From: Nonomuraea harbinensis
Lineage (GTDB): Bacteria > Actinomycetota > Actinomycetes > Streptosporangiales > Streptosporangiaceae
NCBI RefSeq assembly: GCF_019396385.1
Contig: NZ_JAHKRN010000007.1
Location: 186,001-250,000 of the forward strand
DNA length: 64,000 bases
Reading direction: 5' to 3'
Shown here: positions 10,601 through 19,198 of the stretch, one piece after another
How positions within the stretch are numbered: the stretch's first letter is position 1
How the letters are laid out: the number at the start of each line of letters is the position of its first letter
The notes under the pieces: model-generated
The model's database searches: none
What the model saw: the letters and a program-made list of their open reading frames with translations, nothing else
Told to the model about the DNA's origin: nothing
Program-made: the position numbers and the translations under genes

Positions 10601-10642
10601 CCTTCGGCAGCGTGGTCCGCTCCCTTGGAGCGCTCGGCGAAG

Positions 10643-10686
10643 TAGTTGACATCGACTAGCCGACACCGGATAGTTGATCCTGACTA
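10643..10686 (+). promoter_or_regulatory. padR promoter with two near-palindromic operator copies
   Basis: Two related 16-bp sites, TAGTTGACATCGACTA (10643-10658) and TAGTTGATCCTGACTA (10671-10686), begin 28 bp apart and share the frame TAGTTGA...GACTA. The first contains a perfect -35 box TTGACA (10646-10651), and 17 bp downstream is GATAGT (10669-10674), which touches the second copy. The padR start codon is 12 bp past the second copy. The arrangement suits autorepression by PadR; that is inferred from position and symmetry. Confidence 0.6.
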
Positions 10687-10697
10687 CAGGAGGCGTG

Positions 10698-11324
10698 ATG
10701 GCGGAGAAGCGCAAAGTGGGAAACCTGCTGGCGCTGGCCGTCCTGTCCTATCTGAGCCGGCGTCCCATGCACCCGTACGAGCTCGGCCGGACCCTGCGTG
10801 AGCACGGGGACGCCCGCAGCATCAAGTACAACCACGGCTCGCTCTACATGGTCGTCGGGCAGCTCGCCCGCGCCGGGCTCATCGTCGAGGTCGGCACGAG
10901 CCGGCAGGGGCAGTTGCCGGAGCGGACCGTGTACGGGCTCACCGACGAGGGGCGGCGGGAGCTGCGTGACTGGCTCAGCGAGCTGGTGGAGCAGCCGAAG
11001 CACGAGTATCCGGGATTCGTGGCCGCGCTGTCGCTGATCGGGGCGCTGCCGCCGGACCAGGTCGTGGAGCTGCTGCGCAGGCGGCTGGAACGGCTCGCCG
11101 CGCAGCGCGCGGAGATCACCGCCCTGATCGAGGACACGGTGGGCGCGGGCATGCCGGAGCTGTTCGTCGTCGAGGAGGAGTATCGGCTCGCGCTCCTGGA
11201 GGCCGAGACGGCGTTCGTCGAACGGTTCGTCCGGCGGATCACGGACCCCGAGACCGGCTGGGGCCCTCAGTGGGCGCAGGCGCACGCCGCCTGGAACACC
11301 GACGGGGGTGGTCCGCCGGGCTGA
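10698..11324 (+). CDS. PadR-family transcriptional regulator (long form)
   Basis: A 208-aa PadR-type repressor. The winged-helix region covers about residues 8-85 (LLALAVLSYLSRRPMHPYEL, 20 residues, then LYMVVGQLARAGLI and YGLTDEGRRELRDWL). The C-terminal half is the helical Vir/PadR_C dimerisation region with a FVERFVRRI helix. ATG 10698 is chosen because it follows CAGGAGG at good spacing; an upstream in-frame ATG at 10674 lies inside the putative operator. The ligand is unknown. A strong hairpin 43 bp downstream separates it from the DUF998 gene, so the regulator is monocistronic. Confidence 0.88.
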   Translation: MAEKRKVGNLLALAVLSYLSRRPMHPYELGRTLREHGDARSIKYNHGSLYMVVGQLARAGLIVEVGTSRQGQLPERTVYGLTDEGRRELRDWLSELVEQPKHEYPGFVAALSLIGALPPDQVVELLRRRLERLAAQRAEITALIEDTVGAGMPELFVVEEEYRLALLEAETAFVERFVRRITDPETGWGPQWAQAHAAWNTDGGGPPG

Positions 11325-11366
11325 CCCCGCTCAACGGACTGCCGCCACGGCAGGCCGGAGGGGCAG

Positions 11367-11403
11367 GACCCCGGTGCGGTGCGGGAACACCGCGACCGGG
11401 GTC
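11367..11403 (+). terminator. Strong hairpin after padR
   Basis: GACCCCGGT-GCGGTG (11367-11381) pairs with CACCGC-G-ACCGGGGTC (11388-11403): a 15-bp stem with one bulged G and a 6-nt loop. No U-tract follows, as is frequent for actinobacterial terminators. It lies 43 bp after the padR stop. Confidence 0.6.
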
Positions 11404-11514
11404 GGCCTCGTATCAGATCCCGCGGGAACGGAACCCGGTGCACGAGGTCGGCAACCGCAAGGGTAACCGGGATTCCTCCCCGTGGGGCACGTCGATCACT
11501 GGAGGAGTTCTGTC

Positions 11515-12159
11515 ATGTTCCGTCCCGCTTACCCGTTAACCGCTCGATGGATGGCCCTGGGGGCGGCCGCCGGGCCCGCGCTGTTCGCGCTGTCCTGGGT
11601 CGTGCTCGGCCTGGTCAGCCCGGGCTACACGCTCTTCGGCCACCGGTTCACCGGATACTCGCCCATCAGCCAGCCCGTCAGCGGGCTCGGCATGGGCGTC
11701 ACCGGGCCCTTCATGAACGCCGCGTTCGTCGTCACCGGGCTGATGCTGATCGCCGGTGTGGCCGGCGTCTTCCGCACGTTCGCGGGGCCCGGCCGCCTGG
11801 CCTGCGTGGTGCTGCTCGGGCTGAGCGGCGTGGGCCAGATCCTCTGCGGGATCTTCACCCTTGAGGAGATGATGCCGCACACGCTCGGCTACCTGCTGGC
11901 CATCGGCACGCCGGTGATCGGCTTCCTGGTGGCGGGGAGGTACTTCCGCCGGATGCCCGGCCTGCGCCGGTTCGGCACGTGGCTGCTCGTGGGCAGCCCG
12001 CTGACGCTGGTGCTGCTCGTGCTGTTCTTCCTGACCTTCCAGCCCACGGCCGACGGCGCCGAGCAGGGGGTGGCCGGGCTGGTGCAGCGGCTGGGCATCG
12101 TCGAGGTGCACGCCTGGTTCGCGGCCATGGGCGTGCTGGCCTTCAGGAGGCGGGCATGA
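11515..12159 (+). CDS. DUF998 integral membrane protein
   Basis: A 214-aa hydrophobic protein with about six predicted membrane segments, including stretches starting at AAAGPALFALSWVVLGLVS, AAFVVTGLMLIAGVAGVF, GYLLAIGTPVIGFLVAG and LLVGSPLTLVLLVLFFL. The YSPISQPVSGLGMG segment after the first helix is typical of DUF998 proteins. No enzymatic motif is visible and the function is unknown. ATG 11515 follows a GGAGGAG ribosome-binding site; the longer in-frame ATG at 11482 has none. The gene lies after padR and may be its target, but a terminator separates them. Confidence 0.75.
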   Translation: MFRPAYPLTARWMALGAAAGPALFALSWVVLGLVSPGYTLFGHRFTGYSPISQPVSGLGMGVTGPFMNAAFVVTGLMLIAGVAGVFRTFAGPGRLACVVLLGLSGVGQILCGIFTLEEMMPHTLGYLLAIGTPVIGFLVAGRYFRRMPGLRRFGTWLLVGSPLTLVLLVLFFLTFQPTADGAEQGVAGLVQRLGIVEVHAWFAAMGVLAFRRRA

Positions 12160-12182
12160 GGACCGCCCGCGAGCGCTGACGC

Positions 12183-12214
12183 GTCGCCGCCTCGCTTCCG
12201 GGCAAGGCGGCGAC
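12183..12214. terminator. Terminator hairpin between convergent genes
   Basis: GTCGCCGCCT (12183-12192) pairs perfectly with AGGCGGCGAC (12205-12214) around a 12-nt loop. It sits between the stop of the DUF998 gene and the stop of the minus-strand methyltransferase gene and could serve both. Confidence 0.65.
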
Positions 12215-12227
12215 CCTCCCGAAGAGG

Positions 12228-13019
12228 TCAGCGGCGGCGGCAGATCATGAGCTCGGTGGTCGGGCTCTCGCGGAGCACCCGGACCAGGCGGCGTTCGAGC
12301 GGATGCAGCAGGGCGCCGGCCAGCCAGCCCGTGATCTCGGTCAGCGTGACCGCGCGCAGGAAGCCGCCCCACAGCTTGCGCCAGACGGGGTTGGCGTCCA
12401 CCTGGGCGTTCATCAGGACGAGCATGGGGACGCGGCGCAGCACCTCGAACCCGGCCTCGTCGAGGGCCGCGGTGATCCACGGCAGCGTGTGGTTGACCTG
12501 GTAGTCGGAGCGCTGCTCGGGCCGGTGCAGGAAGTTCTCCGACAGCACGAAGACGCCGCCGGGCTTGACCGCCCTGCCGATGTTGGTCAGGGCGGCGCGG
12601 TAGCGCGTGTCGTCGGTGATGTGGAAGAGCATGTCCATCGCCGACACGACGTCGTAGGAGGCGTCTTCGAGTGCGTCGCCGGGGTCGGCGATGTCGAGCC
12701 GCAGGAACGCGTCACGGGGGAAGCGGCCGCGCAGGCGGTCGACGGCCGCCTCGGTGAGGTCGCTGCCCGTGATGGACTCGGCGCCCAGCGCCCGCCACTG
12801 GCGGACGTAGAAGCCGGTGCCGGACCCGATGTCGAGGACCCGGGACTTGGGCAGGTCGAGACCCAGGGCGGCGACCTCGCGGCGGAAGCCCTCGGCGCGC
12901 ACTCGGTACATCCAGATGTTGAACGCCCTGCCGAGGGCCTTGTAGCCGACGCCGCTCTCGGTCCAGTCGGACTGCAGGCGTCGCTCCCAGAAGTCTTTCA
13001 GTTCGACGTGTGGCTTCAC
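12228..13019 (-). CDS. Class I SAM-dependent methyltransferase (unknown substrate)
   Basis: A 263-aa protein starting at GTG 13019 (VKPHVELKDFWERR). SAM motif I is VLDIGSGTGFYV near residue 63, motif II acidic GSDLTEAAV, and the later YDVVSAMDMLFHITDD and VKPGGVFVLSENF match Methyltransf_11/25-type enzymes acting on small molecules. Nothing fixes the substrate. The gene lies downstream of proS on the same strand with a hairpin between. The start is supported by homology-like onset of the fold; no strong ribosome-binding site is seen. Confidence 0.75.
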   Translation of the reverse strand: MKPHVELKDFWERRLQSDWTESGVGYKALGRAFNIWMYRVRAEGFRREVAALGLDLPKSRVLDIGSGTGFYVRQWRALGAESITGSDLTEAAVDRLRGRFPRDAFLRLDIADPGDALEDASYDVVSAMDMLFHITDDTRYRAALTNIGRAVKPGGVFVLSENFLHRPEQRSDYQVNHTLPWITAALDEAGFEVLRRVPMLVLMNAQVDANPVWRKLWGGFLRAVTLTEITGWLAGALLHPLERRLVRVLRESPTTELMICRRR

Positions 13020-13041
13020 CGGGTCGAGACTTACAGCCCCC

Positions 13042-13067
13042 CACCGCCCCGTCAAACCGGGGCGGTG
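13042..13067 (-). terminator. proS terminator hairpin
   Basis: CACCGCCCCG (13042-13051) pairs with CGGGGCGGTG (13058-13067) around a 6-nt loop, 14 bp beyond the proS stop and just upstream of the methyltransferase start codon. It lacks a clear U-tract on the minus strand. Confidence 0.6.
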
Positions 13068-13081
13068 TTTCGCCGGAATTG

Positions 13082-14827
13082 TCAGGATGCGCAGGCGGCG
13101 ACGATCCGGTCGGCAGCCTCCGCGAGCGGGATCTCCTGCTTCTCGCCGGTCACCCGGTCGCGCAGCTCGGCCACACCCTGGGCCAGGCCGCGGCCGATCA
13201 CCACGATCGTCGGGACGCCCAGCAGCTCGGCGTCCTTGAACTTGACGCCGGGCGACACCTGGGGCCGGTCGTCGACGAGCACCCGCAGGCCGCGCGACTC
13301 CAGCTCGGCGGCCAGCTCCAGGGCGGCCTCGACCTGGCGGTCCTTGCCGGTGCCGACGATGTGCACGTCGGCGGGGGCGACCTCGCGCGGCCAGACCAGG
13401 CCGAGCTCGTCGTGGGCCTGCTCGGCGATGACCGCCACCGCGCGGGAGACGCCGATGCCGTAGGAGCCCATGGTGACGCGGACCGGCTTGCCGTCGGGGC
13501 CGAGCGCGTCGAGCCCGGCGGCGTCGGCGTACTTGCGGCCGAGCTGGAAGATGTGGCCGATCTCGATGCCCCGGTCGATGGAGAGCGCCGAGCCGCAGCG
13601 GGGGCAGGGGTCGCCGGCGCGCACCTCGGCCGCCTCGACGGTGCCGTCGGGCTCGAAGTCGCGGCCCGCGACGACGTCGGCGGCGTGCTTGCCCGGCTCG
13701 TTGGCGCCGGTCACCCAGGCGGTGCCGGTGACGACCCGGGGGTCGACGAGGTAGCGGATGCCGAGCTCGCGCAGCACCTGCGGGCCGATGTAGCCGCGGA
13801 CCAGGCCGGGATGCCTGGCGAAGTCGTCGGCCTCGAAGATGGCGGGCTCGCCGGGGGCGAGCGCGGCCTCCAGTCGCTTGAAGTCGACCTCGCGGTCGCC
13901 GGGCACGCCGATGACCAGGGTCTCGACCTTGTCGGAGCCGGGCGTGGACACCTTGACGACGACGTTCTTGAGCGTCTCGGCGGCGGTGATCGACAGACCG
14001 TGGTGCTCGTTGACGTGCGAGACCAGCGACTCGATGGTCGGGGTATCGGGGGTGTCCATGACGCGCAGGGCGGGCAGCCCGTCGAGGGCGCGGGCGGGCG
14101 GCGCGGGAGTGGTGACGGCCTCGGCGTTGGCCGCGTAGCCGCACGAGTGGCAGGCCACGAACGTGTCCTCGCCGGTGGGCGTGGGCGCCAGGAACTCCTC
14201 CGAGGCGGACCCGCCCATCGCGCCCGACGTGGCGAACACGATCTTGTAGCGGATGCCGAGCCGGTCGAAGGTGCGGATGTAGGTCTCGCGGTGCTGCTCG
14301 TAGGAGTGCTTGAGTCCGTCGTCGTCGAGGTCGAAGGAGTAGGAGTCCTTCATGAGGAACTCGCGGCCGCGCAGGATGCCCGCCCGGGGCCTGGCCTCGT
14401 CGCGGTATTTGGTCTGGATCTGGTAGAGCGTGACCGGGTAGTCCTTGTAGGAGGAGTATTCGCCCTTGACCATGTCGGTGAAGAGCTCCTCGTGGGTGGG
14501 CCCGAGCAGGTAGTCGGCGCCCTTGCGGTCGTGCAGCCGGAAGAGCGTGTCGCCGTACTCGGTCCAGCGGCCGGTGGCCTCGTAGTATTCGCGGGGCAGC
14601 AGCGCGGGGAAGAGCACCTCCTGGGCGCCCATCCGGTTCATCTCCTCGCGGACGACGCGGGCGATGTTCTCCAGCACCATCTTGCCGAGGGGCAGCCACG
14701 AGTAGATTCCGGGCGCTACCCGGCGGACGTATCCGGCGCGAACGAGGAGCTTGTGGCTCGGCACTTCCGCGTCTGCCGGGTCGTCCCGCAGGGTGCGAAG
14801 AAACAACGACGACATGCGCAGCAACAC
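13082..14827 (-). CDS. proS: Prolyl-tRNA synthetase (bacterial type with editing domain)
   Basis: ProRS charges tRNA-Pro. The 581-aa product has the class II core (motif 1 around [19 protein letters not shown], 19 residues; motif 2 [20 protein letters not shown], 20 residues; motif 3 GSYGIGVSR near residue 455). A YbaK-like INS editing domain is inserted at about residues 230-390 ([12 protein letters not shown]), and the anticodon-binding domain is at the C-terminus. Length and order are normal for the prokaryotic-type enzyme. The start is GTG at 14827, giving the typical [17 protein letters not shown] onset. No T-box leader is visible upstream. Confidence 0.97.
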   Translation of the reverse strand: MLLRMSSLFLRTLRDDPADAEVPSHKLLVRAGYVRRVAPGIYSWLPLGKMVLENIARVVREEMNRMGAQEVLFPALLPREYYEATGRWTEYGDTLFRLHDRKGADYLLGPTHEELFTDMVKGEYSSYKDYPVTLYQIQTKYRDEARPRAGILRGREFLMKDSYSFDLDDDGLKHSYEQHRETYIRTFDRLGIRYKIVFATSGAMGGSASEEFLAPTPTGEDTFVACHSCGYAANAEAVTTPAPPARALDGLPALRVMDTPDTPTIESLVSHVNEHHGLSITAAETLKNVVVKVSTPGSDKVETLVIGVPGDREVDFKRLEAALAPGEPAIFEADDFARHPGLVRGYIGPQVLRELGIRYLVDPRVVTGTAWVTGANEPGKHAADVVAGRDFEPDGTVEAAEVRAGDPCPRCGSALSIDRGIEIGHIFQLGRKYADAAGLDALGPDGKPVRVTMGSYGIGVSRAVAVIAEQAHDELGLVWPREVAPADVHIVGTGKDRQVEAALELAAELESRGLRVLVDDRPQVSPGVKFKDAELLGVPTIVVIGRGLAQGVAELRDRVTGEKQEIPLAEAADRIVAACAS

Positions 14828-14897
14828 GGCTACTCCTTGCTCGAAACCGGCTTGAAGGATTACAGGCTATCGATTCCGAGGAGGCGTACGCGCGGGC

Positions 14898-15551
14898 TTA
14901 TCCCCCGGGCAGGACGGCCAGCCCCATGGCGAACAGCCCGGCGATGACGGCGGCCAGCGCGAGAGCGCGCGCCCGAGCCGGCCCCGTGCGGCGCAGCAGG
15001 AGCACGGCGGCAGCCGCAAGGGCCCCCACCGGCAGGGCGGGCAGCGGCCAGAAGTACGGCTCGGCGGCGATGAACCCGGGCGTCGCCCGGTCCACGACGT
15101 CGGTCACCACGGCGGCGCCGATCACCCCGGCCGCGAGATCGCCCCACCGGTCGTCCCTGCGGGTCGCGTAGGCCAGCAGCCCGAGCCCGACGAGCAGGGC
15201 GAACGTCCAGTGGAGCCCGGCCGGCGTGCCGCCGAGAAGGGTGACGTCGAGATCGCCGCGCAGGGCGCCGCCGCCCATGGTGGCCACCACGGTCGACACC
15301 GCTGCCAGGAACGTGGTCAGCAGCGCCCAGCCGAAGCCGGTGGCGGTGGCGCCGACGGCGACCGTCAGGGCCAGATAGGCGTACGGGTCGTAGACCTGGC
15401 CAGCCCAGCCGGGGATCCGGCCGGCGCCGAGCATGCCGACGAGGCCGACGGCCAGTCCGGCGAAGAAGGCCACCACCAAGTGGATCTCGATGCGTCGCTG
15501 ACGACGGTCGAATTCGAGAAAGTAGTCGTGGTCGATCGTGCTTGTCTTCAT
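14898..15551 (-). CDS. Hypothetical integral membrane protein
   Basis: A 217-aa protein from ATG 15551 (MKTSTIDHDYFLEFDRRQRR). The N-terminal 22 residues are charged and cytoplasmic-looking. Six hydrophobic segments follow, including HLVVAFFAGLAVGLVGML, LALTVAVGATATGFGWALL, TFALLVGLGLLAY and a C-terminal ALALAAVIAGLFAMGLAV. No known family motif is recognised. A longer frame begins at 15605, but residues 1-18 there are not membrane-protein-like. It lies 70 bp upstream of proS on the same strand and may be cotranscribed with it or independent. Confidence 0.6.
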   Translation of the reverse strand: MKTSTIDHDYFLEFDRRQRRIEIHLVVAFFAGLAVGLVGMLGAGRIPGWAGQVYDPYAYLALTVAVGATATGFGWALLTTFLAAVSTVVATMGGGALRGDLDVTLLGGTPAGLHWTFALLVGLGLLAYATRRDDRWGDLAAGVIGAAVVTDVVDRATPGFIAAEPYFWPLPALPVGALAAAAVLLLRRTGPARARALALAAVIAGLFAMGLAVLPGG

Positions 15552-15636
15552 CTCAATACTCAGGTCATCCCTCCTCAGGCAGACGCCGCGGACGACCAGT
15601 TCCACATTATGTGCACGTACAAGAAAGGCAAATTTC

Positions 15637-15646
15637 GGTTAACCGG
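15637..15646. promoter_or_regulatory. Perfect 10-bp palindrome upstream of membrane-protein gene
   Basis: CGGTTAACCG is a perfect palindrome flanked by A/T-rich sequence, 86 bp upstream of the start at 15551 and 9 bp after the end of the next minus-strand gene. It could be an operator; no regulator is assigned. Confidence 0.3.
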
Positions 15647-15654
15647 AAGTAACG

Positions 15655-16107
15655 TCAGCCGCCCAGGAGTTCTTCCCACGGATGGCGGGTGTTGGTGCGG
15701 CGGGTGGTGTCGAGCGCCTCGGCCAGGCGCCAGAGGCCGGGGCGGGCGCGCACTCGTGCCCGGCCCATCGGGTCGATGGCGCGCAGCTCGAAGCGGACGC
15801 CCATGACGTCGAGCACGGCGCAGGAGTCGCCGCTCGTGCCCGTCGTGACCAGGCCGGGCATGCGGTCGGAGAGCAGGGCCGCCACCTCGGCGGCGAACGG
15901 GCCGTCGCGCCACTCGACGTGCCAGCTCGGGTCGGCGCCGCGCCACCAGGTCAGGTCGCGGCAGGATTCGATGAAGTCGGCCTCGGTCGCGAGCGCGGCC
16001 ATGACCCGGCCGAACGCCTCGTAGTGCACCGCGCCGCCGGCCGGCAGGTCGGCCGCGGCGGGCGGCGTGCCGTCCTTCGTCCGTCGCAGCGCGTGCTTTC
16101 GCCTCAC
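15655..16107 (-). CDS. Conserved-looking hypothetical cytoplasmic protein
   Basis: A soluble protein of about 150 aa if it starts at GTG 16107 (VRRKHALRRTKDG); the frame stays open to 16254, so the start is uncertain. Codon bias follows the real-gene pattern throughout. Visible features are an acidic/Trp-rich middle (FIESCRDLTWWRGADPSW) and a VTTGTSGDSCAVLDVMGVRF segment, then a C-terminal TTRRTNTRHPWEELLGG. I do not recognise the family. It is divergent from the ferredoxin reductase gene. Confidence 0.5.
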   Translation of the reverse strand: MRRKHALRRTKDGTPPAAADLPAGGAVHYEAFGRVMAALATEADFIESCRDLTWWRGADPSWHVEWRDGPFAAEVAALLSDRMPGLVTTGTSGDSCAVLDVMGVRFELRAIDPMGRARVRARPGLWRLAEALDTTRRTNTRHPWEELLGG

Positions 16108-16352
16108 GAGCAACACTGTGATCGGCGTGGACGCGTTTCCGCAAGGGGCGGGTGGGTCAGAAGTGCGGGCCGGGCGGCTGCGGACATAGGCCGAGATAGG
16201 AGGATATCGACAGACGTCACGTTCGGGCGGTATGCACGAAGGGCGGGGGTTCATCCGTACGGACGATCGGGGATAAATCGATCACACCGGCAGGTTGCAC
16301 CTGGTGGGGCGTGTGCCCACTGGTACACAATCTCCGGAACGAGGGAGGCAGC

Positions 16353-17654
16353 GTGACGTTGCGCGTGGCGGTCATCGGATCCGGTCCTGCTGGGATCTAC
16401 ACGGCGGAGGCCTTGATCAAGCAGTCCGGCGGAGCCGTGGAGGTGGACGTCCTCGAACGGCTGCCGACCCCGTACGGGCTGGTCAGGTACGGCGTCGCGC
16501 CCGACCACACGTCGATCAAGTCGATCGCCAACTACCTGCGCAAGGTGCTGGAGCAGCCCGAGGTGCGCTTCCTCGGCGGCGTCACGCTGGGCGAGCACGT
16601 GACCGTCGAGGACCTGCTGGCCTGCTACGACGCGGTCGTCTACTGCACCGGCGCGATGGTGGACCGGCGGCTGGGCATCCCCGGCGAGGACCTGCCGGGC
16701 AGCGTGGCCGCCACCGACTTCGTGAACTGGTACTGCGGCCATCCCGACGTGGACCCGTCGCGGTTCACGCTCGACAGCCCCGAGGTGGCGGTGATCGGCG
16801 TCGGCAACGTGGCCGTCGACGTGGTGCGGATCCTGGCCAAGACCTCCGAGGAGCTGAGCGCCACCGACGTGCCCCACGAGGTGCTGGAGCGGCTGGAGAG
16901 CAGCCAGGTCAAGGCCATCCACATGATCGGCCGCCGTGGCCCCGAGCACGCCAAGTTCACCCTGAAGGAGCTGCGCGAGCTGGGCGAGCTCGCCAACGCC
17001 GACGTGTGCGTGCGCCCCGATGAGGCCGTCGTGCTCGGCGCCGACTTCCCCCGCCAGATCAGGGGCAACATCGAGGTGCTGCGCTCGTGGTCGGAGCGCA
17101 GCCCGGCCGGCCGGCCGCGCCGCCTGGACGTGCGGTTCTGGCTGCGTCCGGTGGAGATCCTGGGCACCGAGCGGGTCGAGGGGCTCAAGCTGGAGCGCAC
17201 GATCCTGTCGCCGGAGGGCCGCGTGGTCGGCACCGGCGAGTACGAGACGCTGCCGGTCGGCATGGTGCTGCGCTCGGTCGGCTACCAGAGCATCCCGCTG
17301 CCCGGCGTGCCGTTCTCGGAGAAGACGATGACCGTGCCGAACGCGGCGGGGCGGGTGCGCGAGCGCGAGTACGTCGCCGGCTGGCTCAAGCGCGGCCCGA
17401 CCGGCGTGATCGGCACGAACAAGTCCGACGCCGCCGAGACCGTCCGCACGCTGCTGTCCGACCTCTCGGGGCAGGCGCCGCGCGACCTCAGGCCGCTCGA
17501 CACGCTGCTGTCCGAGCGCGGGGTCCACCCGGTGACGTACGAGGAATGGCTGGCGATCGAGTCGGCCGAGGCCGAGCTGGCCAAGTCGCTGGGCCGCGGC
17601 GAGCGGGTCAAGCTGACCGGCCTGGAGGCGATGCTGCGGGCCTGCCGCCCCTGA
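16353..17654 (+). CDS. FprA-type ferredoxin/adrenodoxin-NADP+ reductase
   Basis: A 433-aa flavoprotein of the adrenodoxin-reductase family, which moves electrons between NADPH and ferredoxins, often to serve P450s. The FAD dinucleotide-binding motif GSGPAG is at residues 9-14, the family-specific PTPYGLVRYGVAPDH near residue 40, and the NADP-binding GVGNVAVDVVR near residue 149, followed by the GRRGPEHAKFTLKELREL segment (18 residues). GTG 16353 is chosen because it follows GAGGGAGG. The next gene begins 9 bp downstream, so the two probably form an operon. Confidence 0.93.
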   Translation: MTLRVAVIGSGPAGIYTAEALIKQSGGAVEVDVLERLPTPYGLVRYGVAPDHTSIKSIANYLRKVLEQPEVRFLGGVTLGEHVTVEDLLACYDAVVYCTGAMVDRRLGIPGEDLPGSVAATDFVNWYCGHPDVDPSRFTLDSPEVAVIGVGNVAVDVVRILAKTSEELSATDVPHEVLERLESSQVKAIHMIGRRGPEHAKFTLKELRELGELANADVCVRPDEAVVLGADFPRQIRGNIEVLRSWSERSPAGRPRRLDVRFWLRPVEILGTERVEGLKLERTILSPEGRVVGTGEYETLPVGMVLRSVGYQSIPLPGVPFSEKTMTVPNAAGRVREREYVAGWLKRGPTGVIGTNKSDAAETVRTLLSDLSGQAPRDLRPLDTLLSERGVHPVTYEEWLAIESAEAELAKSLGRGERVKLTGLEAMLRACRP

Positions 17655-17663
17655 GAGGAACGC

Positions 17664-18830
17664 ATGCGTACCACCGTCCCGTCAGGCGTGCCCGGCTTCC
17701 CCGAGGTCTACCGGCTGCAGCAGGAGCGCTACCCCGCGGCCGAGCCCGGCTGGCAGCCCGTGCACACCGTGTACGTGCCCGCCGACCGGTTCGGCGCCGG
17801 CACCGTGGCCGCGTGGGGCGACGAGGCGCTGGCGCTGGCCAAGGCGCACCTGGCCACGCCCGCCGAGCTGGCCGAGGTGTTCGACGTGCCGGCGGAGCTG
17901 TCGGCCGCCGTGCACGAGCGGGTGCTGCGCAAGCTCGCCGGCGAGCCGGTCGAGGACCTGCGGGTGGACTTCGAGGACGGGTACGGCGTGCGGCCGGGCG
18001 AGGAGGACGGCCACGTCGAGCAGGCGGTCGAGGCGCTGGCCGCGATGCGCGCGGCGGGCACGCTGCCGCGGCGGTGGGGGCCTCGGGTGAAGTCGTTCGC
18101 CGACGGGGATCCGGAGCGGTCCGTGCGGACGCTCGACGGGTTCGTCACCGGGATCGTCGAGCGGCTCGGCGAGCTGCCGGACGGTTTCGTGGTGACCTTC
18201 CCCAAGGTGCTGATGGAGGCGTACCTCGGGCAGTTCGTCGCGTTCCTGGAGCGGCTGGAGCGGGCGCTGGGGCTCCCCCCGCTGCGGTTCGAGATCCAGG
18301 TGGAGGCGCCGCAGACCGTGCGGTTCCTGCGTGCCGAGCTGGCCGGCGAGCTGGGCGGGAGGCTGTCGGCGGCGCACTTCGGGGTGTTCGACTACACCGC
18401 CGCGCTCGGGCTGCCGCCGCACGAGCAGCGGCTCGACCATCCGGCCTGCGACCACGCGCGGCACGTGACGCAGACGGCGTTCGCGGGCACCGGGGTGGAG
18501 CTGTCGGACGGTTCGCTGGCCGCCTCCCCCGCCTCCGGCTCGTCCGCCGACGTGCGGGCGCTGTGGCGGCGGCACGCGGCGCTGGTGCGTCACTCCCTGG
18601 CGCACGGGTTCCACCAGGGGTGGGACATGCACCCGTCGCATCTGGTGAGCCGGTTCGCCACCGTCTACGCCTTCCATCTGGCGCGTTACGACGCCTACCG
18701 GGAGCGGGTGCGCGCCTGGGAGGAGCGGCGCGCGGCCGGGGGCGGCGTGATGGACGAGCCGGCGACCGTCAAGACACTGGTGGCGGCCCTGCGCCGGGCC
18801 GACCTGGCGCTGGGCCGGCCGCAGGGATAG
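17664..18830 (+). CDS. CitE/HpcH-like aldolase (DUF6986-type)
   Basis: A 388-aa protein resembling the HpcH/HpaI aldolase and citrate-lyase beta group. The sequence has VDFEDGYGVRPGEED near residue 110 (the acidic cluster that binds metal in CitE-like TIM barrels), RVKSFADGDPERSVRT, FEIQVEAPQTVRFLRAELAG (20 residues) and FGVFDYTAALGLPPHEQRLD (20 residues). A C-terminal HSLAHGFHQGWDMHPSHL follows. The substrate is unknown. ATG 17664 lies 9 bp after the reductase stop, in a probable two-gene operon. Confidence 0.75.
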   Translation: MRTTVPSGVPGFPEVYRLQQERYPAAEPGWQPVHTVYVPADRFGAGTVAAWGDEALALAKAHLATPAELAEVFDVPAELSAAVHERVLRKLAGEPVEDLRVDFEDGYGVRPGEEDGHVEQAVEALAAMRAAGTLPRRWGPRVKSFADGDPERSVRTLDGFVTGIVERLGELPDGFVVTFPKVLMEAYLGQFVAFLERLERALGLPPLRFEIQVEAPQTVRFLRAELAGELGGRLSAAHFGVFDYTAALGLPPHEQRLDHPACDHARHVTQTAFAGTGVELSDGSLAASPASGSSADVRALWRRHAALVRHSLAHGFHQGWDMHPSHLVSRFATVYAFHLARYDAYRERVRAWEERRAAGGGVMDEPATVKTLVAALRRADLALGRPQG

Positions 18831-18837
18831 ACGATGA

Positions 18838-18862
18838 CGCCGGCCGGTTCCTGACACCGGCG
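18838..18862 (+). terminator. Possible terminator after aldolase gene
   Basis: CGCCGG (18838-18843) and CCGGCG (18857-18862) form a short inverted repeat 8 bp after the aldolase stop. The stem is short and no U-tract follows, so this is tentative. Confidence 0.3.
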
Positions 18863-18894
18863 CGGCCCTCCATGTGACGTGCGCCACACGGGTT

Positions 18895-18911
18895 TGAGTA
18901 CTCACTACTCA
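18895..18911. promoter_or_regulatory. Palindrome upstream of RiPP precursor gene
   Basis: TGAGTACTCA (18895-18904) is a perfect 10-bp palindrome followed after CT by a third half-site ACTCA (18907-18911). It lies about 95 bp upstream of the precursor start, at a plausible activator position. The LAL-type LuxR regulator at the far end of the locus is a candidate ligand-binding protein for it; this is inference. Confidence 0.4.
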
Positions 18912-19003
18912 GGCGGATGCCCGGGGTGCGAAGCGACCATGAGGAGCGATCAGAGCGGTGCCGCACGCTGTCGGCAGCACCGCATGTCAGGAAGGAAACC
19001 AAG

Positions 19004-19183
19004 ATGATCAAGCTCCACATCGGTGATCTCGCACCGGAGGACACCGACGTCGTCGAGCTCGTCGACGACGACCAGCTCGACCTCGTCGTCGGCGCGATGC
19101 GCCCTGGCTCCGGCTTCGTCTGCTCTGTGACCAGCGGAGACACGAAGTACAGCAAGACCAGCGAAGAGTGCCACCGGGTCTAG
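19004..19183 (+). CDS. RiPP precursor peptide with double-glycine-type leader
   Basis: A 59-aa peptide (ATG 19004, after AGGAAGGA). Residues 1-31 look like a leader: acidic, with the ELVDDDQLDLVVGA segment at 18-31 ending in Gly30-Ala31. This is the site type cut by C39 peptidases such as the one at 21261. The putative core, residues 32-59, is rich in Ser/Thr (Ser36, Ser41, Thr43, Ser44, Thr47, Ser50, Thr52, Ser53), has acidic residues Asp46, Glu54 and Glu55, and has two cysteines (Cys40, Cys56). This composition suits ATP-grasp side-chain ester/amide cross-linking. Cleavage and modification are inferred from the neighbours. Confidence 0.8.
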   Translation: MIKLHIGDLAPEDTDVVELVDDDQLDLVVGAMRPGSGFVCSVTSGDTKYSKTSEECHRV

Positions 19184-19198
19184 CGTCCGACGCGAACC

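Noticed and set aside
14828..14897. T-box leader before proS
   Set aside because: No T-box sequence or specifier stem is seen and the gap to the next gene is only 70 bp.
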